DNA from: Mytilinidion resinicola
Lineage: Eukaryota > Ascomycota > Dothideomycetes > Mytilinidiales > Mytilinidiaceae
DNA: 64,000 nucleotides
Direction: 5' to 3'
Assembly: GCF_010093595.1 (NCBI RefSeq)
Contig: NW_022985453.1
Span: 786,788-850,787 of the forward strand
Part shown: positions 59,987 to 64,000 of the stretch, piece after piece
Layout of the letters: every line of letters begins with the position of its first letter
Position numbering within the stretch: the stretch's first letter is position 1
Position numbers and translations under genes: made by a program
The notes under the pieces: model-generated
Databases searched by the model: none
What the model saw: only the letters and a program-made list of their open reading frames with translations
Told to the model about the DNA's origin: nothing

Positions 59987-60926
59987 TCACGATTGCGGTA
60001 CTTTGTACCCCCGCCACTCCATCCAAACCTGTGTGTGATTCTCAAACCCATGAGCTCCAAGCGCCTTTTGGACACTAGCTCTCCACCAAGTTGGATAGTC
60101 GGTTGCTGAAGCGGACAAGTCCATCCCGCTGGAGATTCGAAACTTGGTCCTGATCCAGCCTCGAGGAAAGTAACCAGCAATTTCGAAGTCAATGATCCCA
60201 ACCTGTCCTGAGCGCGGCTCATGTTCCACAATGATGTTCGTAGGTCCAAGGTCAGCATGAAAAAAGACGAAGATAGAGCAGTCCATTCCTATTGCCTTGC
60301 ATCCCGCTTGGAGCGGGCTGAAGTCGTCGCTCCCTCGGGGTGTGACGAGGAAGTATTCGGGTATGTTCTCATTGTCCGCGCCGCAAAGTCTATGCCCTTT
60401 CCACCCTGCCATTTCTTTGCAGATGTTTACTACAGCACTGACGTAGTGAAGTCGCCACTTTTGATCCAGACTTGGCCATGCAGCGTCTAGGGTACAACCC
60501 GGAAGTCTCTGAAGAAAGAGGTAGGATCGGTCATTGCCGAAGGCATGGTGTAGTACCTTGGGCGTCTTAAAGCTCGGCCGTTGATTCTGGAACGAAGTTC
60601 AATGTAATTGATTCGGGCATAACACTCTCCTCAATGTACCTAACTTTGCAAAAGGCTCTATTTCCTATAGACCAAACTGCAGAGGCATCGCCAGCTTCAT
60701 GGATCAGCTCAATGTACGGGCTGTCAAGAGATGTTGTAGAGGGAAGCGGAACAGGAGCTTCCGTCAATTTGTAGCTTGAACTGTCACCGTCGTCATTCCA
60801 GGTTGCCTCATCGGATAGATAGGGTGAACGATGGAGCACAAGGCCACCAATAAGCCAAGTATTTGAATCGATTTGTTTAAGGGACTTGTTGATATGGTCT
60901 TCGCCCCATTTCCGCACGACGACCAT
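59987..60926 (-). pseudogene. Aminoglycoside-phosphotransferase-like (APH family) kinase with one frameshift
   Basis: The N-terminal piece (60926-60567) opens MVVVRKWGEDHINKSL and holds NTWLIGGLVLHRSPYLSDE and VWSIGNRAFCKVRYIEES, the strand with the ATP-binding lysine. It ends at TAA 60569-60567. The protein continues in another frame with FKTPKVLHHAFGNDRSYLFL and LPGCTLDAAW to the stop at 59987. The catalytic loop FFHADLGPTNIIVE (HxDxxxxN) and the metal site IIDFEIAG are intact. A single-base change near 60570 would reconcile the frames, and no intron fits. Such fungal APH proteins are common and mostly of unknown substrate. It is either a recent pseudogene or a sequencing error. Confidence 0.7.
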
Positions 60927-61189
60927 GTGGTGCTATTAATGCGATGGATGGATATCTGCCGACAAATGTTGATGCCCTGGTGACTACAGATTAGCGTTTG
61001 ATTTCAGACTATGATCCATAAACTTACAGTGGTAGAACTAAATAACAAAAGGCACCAGCTTCACCGAAAGGTATTTCTCGACCGTGCGAAGGATGCAGCT
61101 GAGCGAAGGTATTTATTCGGATAACACCTGCCTCGTGGCGGTAATATCCCGGCCACTATCCGGAAGCACCGTAACTAGCTAGTTAGTTA
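60927..61189. other. Short spacer before pogo transposon
   Basis: 263 bp with no feature; it presumably contains the promoter of the APH-like gene. Confidence 0.35.
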
Positions 61190-61776
61190 ACGTGTTCTGC
61201 GGGCAAGCTGCCCGTGCGGGCATCCTGCCCACCCCATCCAAAATCGCAGAAACGCGACGCGTTACTCAACTACTGCCTCAATGCCTACACCACAACAACG
61301 AGAAGACCTCTTTAAAGAGGGCAGAATTGATCTAGCTATTCAAGTGTACAGGCAAGGCCAAATTACAAGTTTCCGAAAAGCACCAAGCACGTACGACGTG
61401 CCCCGGAGCATCGCCCGGCTACGCGTCAAGGGCATCAAACCAAAACGCGATTCTATCGCATCGAATCGCCGTCTTACACCTGCACAAGAAGAGAGCCTTA
61501 AGCAATGGATTCTATCATCAGATCGACGCGGTATGCCGCCACAAATCGCATTCGTACGGCAGATGGCTAGCCTACTAGCTACACAGCACCCTGGTGCTAA
61601 ACCAGTTGGCGAGCGATGGGTATATGACTTTATCAAGCGTCATAATAACCTACAATCCAAATAGAATCGCAAGTACAACTACCAGCGTGCTAAATACGAA
61701 GATCCTGTGCTTATTCGAGGCTGGTTTAAACTCGTGCATAATATAAAGGCAGAATATGGAATTCAAGATAAGAATA

Positions 61777-63171
61777 GAGTATTTGAGGGGGTTCTTGAAA
61801 TCGACGGGGTATTTGAAATGGCTCGTGCGTAGGAACATCAAAAATGACGGAGAATGCCGCTTGTAAGGGCAATCGCATACAAATTAGCATTCTATCGCAT
61901 ATTTGATGTTCCTTACACCGTATCTCAATTGATTTTGTATATTGTCAAGTCCTAGCATAGTGTTAAGGTTGCAGGTGTAAGGGCCGTAGGCCTGAAACAA
62001 TAGATTGTATTAAGTACAAGAAGAATTCATTAAGGATCTAAACTACGAATACACGCTGCCTATATACCTCATCGTCGAGAGAGTGATGCAACCGTCCTGT
62101 CCTCCTCCGTACGGTATCGCCGTGCTGCATCATCGTGCTTGTGCTGTAATGTCGTGCTGCATCGCCGTGCCGCAATGTGAAAGAGGCTTCGTAGGAGGCT
62201 ACGTGAAACGGAGAGGATGCGTAGCCAATTGAGCAGCCGTTCGAGCGGCTAGGTCGTGAGAACACGTGTTAGTGTACGGTTTGATGAATCGGACAGGGTG
62301 GGGCAGCCTAGCCGATTCCTAGAAATAGAGATTCAATCTTAGAATAGGTCCTGGTGACGGCTTGTAAACCAGGACGGATAACGTGAACGGAAAGGATGAA
62401 TTAAGGCGTTACAAATTGGACGGGGTGGAACGGCCTGGCTAGTTTTAGTATAGAATTCAGGTTCTTAGAATAGAACTGATTCTATGCTAAGTTCGTAAAA
62501 CTGGCAGGCTGCACGAGTTGGATAGGCTATACGAATTGGCACTGCGTTGGTTCGAATTGACGTGAGGGACGAGCCGAGCCTTGTGAGGTAGTCAATGAGA
62601 AGAAGTCCAGGGCGTAGCCCGTGACAGCAGGAGTGCTAAGAATACATAAGAATGCCTCCCCACGCTGTTTTTTGTACTGCACGTCCATCACGCTGCATTA
62701 AATAACACCCTTAATACTAGGGCAATAGTATAGATATATAACTTTTTTAATAAGAATCTATGCTCTAGGAGTAATATACAGTATCTTTCAACTGCTAATT
62801 CTGATTTGGGGCTTAACTTCTGTTGAAATTTATGTACATCTTAGTGAGATCAGCGTTTTCTGTTGATGCGCTTGAGAATGGTATCCGGGTGTATCCCATA
62901 GACGAATGCGCTAGCTGAGGGGCTCCCGTAATATCCAGATTGATGTCCACTGATGGCGTCCTGTATAATCTGTTCTTTGGCTTGTCCACAGTGCAATAGC
63001 AGTATGGTAAGTGGGTGTATTAGGAGTAAGGGGCCACGGGGCGTAGGGGCGAGCTGATTTTTGGTGTTCACAGCAGAATCGTTGATCCTGACCAATCAGA
63101 AATAGGCGGTGAGGCGTACGCACGAGCCATTTCAAATACCCCGTCGATTTCAAGAACCCCCTTAAATACTC
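61777..63171. mobile_element. Nested non-autonomous pogo/Tc1-type element, 1395 bp, TA target duplication
   Basis: It is flanked by TA at 61775-61776 and 63172-63173. The terminal inverted repeats are about 55 bp, nearly identical, and start GAGTATTT. Removing the element and one TA restores the host frame as QDKNTWNFDETG, the expected transposase sequence, which proves both the boundaries and the order of insertion. The interior mostly lacks coding capacity. A diverged direct repeat is visible around 62280-62345 and 62405-62475 (GGAC.GGGTGG.., then TTCTTAGAATAG). Confidence 0.92.
62850..63095 (-). pseudogene. Remnant helix-turn-helix start of a second pogo-type transposase
   Basis: Inside the nested element, an 81-codon minus-strand frame contains EQIIQDAISGHQSGYYGSPS and AFVYGIHPDTILKRIN, a psq-type HTH as at the N-terminus of pogo transposases. 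The catalytic domain is absent, so the element is an internally deleted derivative. Confidence 0.6.
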
Positions 63172-64000
63172 TACCTGGAATTTCGATGAGACTGGCTGCC
63201 AGATGGGTGTTATTGCAATTGCAAAAGTTGTTACTGGAACAGATAGGGCCGGCCGGCCTAGAACTATACAACCGGGCAATCGAGAATGGGTCACAATTAT
63301 CAAATGTATCAATGCCAGAGGGATCGCAATTCCACTACTTGTTATCTTTGAGGCAGTGATGCACTAAGCTGCCTGGTATGAGGTTATACCACACAACTGG
63401 GCGATTGGCGTTAGTGAGAATGGCTGGACAACGAATAAGATTGGCCTTGCCTGGCTAAAGCTATCCCATGAGCATATAAAGGATCGCACGATTGGCACGC
63501 ACCGGCTGCTTGTGCTGGATGGCCACGGCAGCCATGTTAACCCCGAATTTGATCAATTCTGTATAGAGCACAACATTGTTGTTGTATGCATGCCAGCCTA
63601 TTTGTTGCATTTGCTGCAGCCGCTTAATGTAAGCTGTTTCTCGACGCTAAAGCAGGCCTATGGACGCAGCGTTGAACAGCTTATGGGCCGCGGTGTCAAC
63701 CACATTAATAAACACGAATTCCTGCCGCTATATAGGCAGGCCAGGCAAACAGCGCTACATCAAGATAATATACAGGCAGGCTTCGCAGCCACTGGCCTTG
63801 TTCTATATAGCCCTGAGCGCGTGCTATCGCAGCTGCATGCCGAATTTCAAACGCCATCACCCCAACGCCGTCCACCGTCCTTAAATGCATCTTTGGCAGC
63901 CGAAACACCTCACAATATTGCTGAGCTACAGAAGTAGACAGCCTTAATAAAGCGCCATTTCCACCGACATACGCATAGCCCATTAAGTAAAGCAGAACAA

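Larger units (their letters stand above)
61281..63937 (+). pseudogene. pogo-type transposase (HTH plus DDE_1), split and mutated
   Basis: The N-terminal part has SFRKAPSTYDVPRSIARLR (psq-type helix-turn-helix), then RRLTPAQEESLKQWI and AKPVGERWVYDFIKRH (CENPB-type DNA-binding domain). TAG at 61662-61664, likely from CAG, ends it early, though KYNYQRAKYEDP follows in frame. After the nested insertion the catalytic domain resumes with WNFDETG (Asp codon 63185-63187), GNREWVT, a TAA at 63365-63367, VSENGWTT, and LLVLDGHGSH (Asp codon 63518-63520). The third catalytic position, LQPLDV in relatives, is LQPLNV here (AAT at 63626-63628), a G-to-A change. The final 141 codons are open. It is thus inactive on at least four counts. 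Confidence 0.88.
61190..64000 (+). mobile_element. pogo/Fot-type transposon, interrupted and inactivated; right end outside window
   Basis: The left end lies near 61190, where GCGGGCAAGCTGCCCGTGCG-type palindromic sequence follows a TA, as in fungal pogo elements. The transposase reads left to right in two parts, 61281-61776 and 63174-63937, separated by a nested element at 61777-63171. The right terminal repeat is not reached before the window ends. Confidence 0.85.

Noticed and set aside
61190..64000. Giant mobile element (Starship) edge
   Set aside because: No DUF3435 tyrosine-recombinase gene was seen in the window; the right-edge element is a simple pogo-type transposon.

Overview
This is nuclear DNA of a filamentous ascomycete (Pezizomycotina; Dothideomycetes is a guess). 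Protein-coding genes are split by many 46-77 nt introns with GT-AG ends and CTAAC-type branch sites, the proteins belong to fungal families, and transposon remnants carry the C-to-T damage of repeat-induced point mutation (RIP), mostly in CpA context. Exon joins were worked out by hand. For thirteen complete genes the joined exon lengths sum to an exact multiple of three and join family motifs, so those models are strong.

Layout. 1-6390: two old transposons on the minus strand, a Tad1-type LINE and a MULE DNA transposon. Both are RIP-degraded in the body but much less damaged at the 5' ends. 6856-30960: a compact block of ten apparently intact genes: P450, acetoacetyl-CoA synthetase, Zn2Cys6 regulator, zinc alcohol dehydrogenase, aldehyde dehydrogenase, AtuA/DUF1446 protein, short-chain dehydrogenase, MFS transporter and two flavin (Baeyer-Villiger type) monooxygenases. 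It contains no polyketide, peptide or terpene synthase, so it reads as a catabolic rather than a biosynthetic cluster. 31085-31656: a MITE-like element with 115-bp terminal inverted repeats, just beyond the last cluster gene. 32017-44882: a frameshifted regulator-like gene, a GST, a NAPE-PLD-like metallo-hydrolase, a large Msb1/Mug8-type protein and a GPR1/FUN34/YaaH transporter. 45710-64000: mostly gene-poor relics (a C6-regulator pseudogene, a DUF7924 pseudogene, an APH-kinase with a frameshift, small inverted-repeat elements), one intact secreted glutaminase A-like gene, and a pogo/Fot-type transposon split by a second TA-flanked pogo-type element at the right edge.

Proposed logic of the cluster (inference). 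The MFS protein imports a substrate. The P450 and the two monooxygenases oxygenate it, and the ADH, ALDH and SDR interconvert alcohol, aldehyde or ketone and acid. The AtuA-like protein (named from bacterial acyclic terpene utilisation) takes part in an unknown step. Acetoacetyl-CoA synthetase recovers acetoacetate, the expected end product of isoprenoid or leucine-type breakdown. The Zn2Cys6 protein is the likely local regulator. Several divergent promoters contain GTGGGG, which fits the CreA/Mig1 consensus SYGGRG and suggests carbon catabolite repression. The substrate is not known from sequence.
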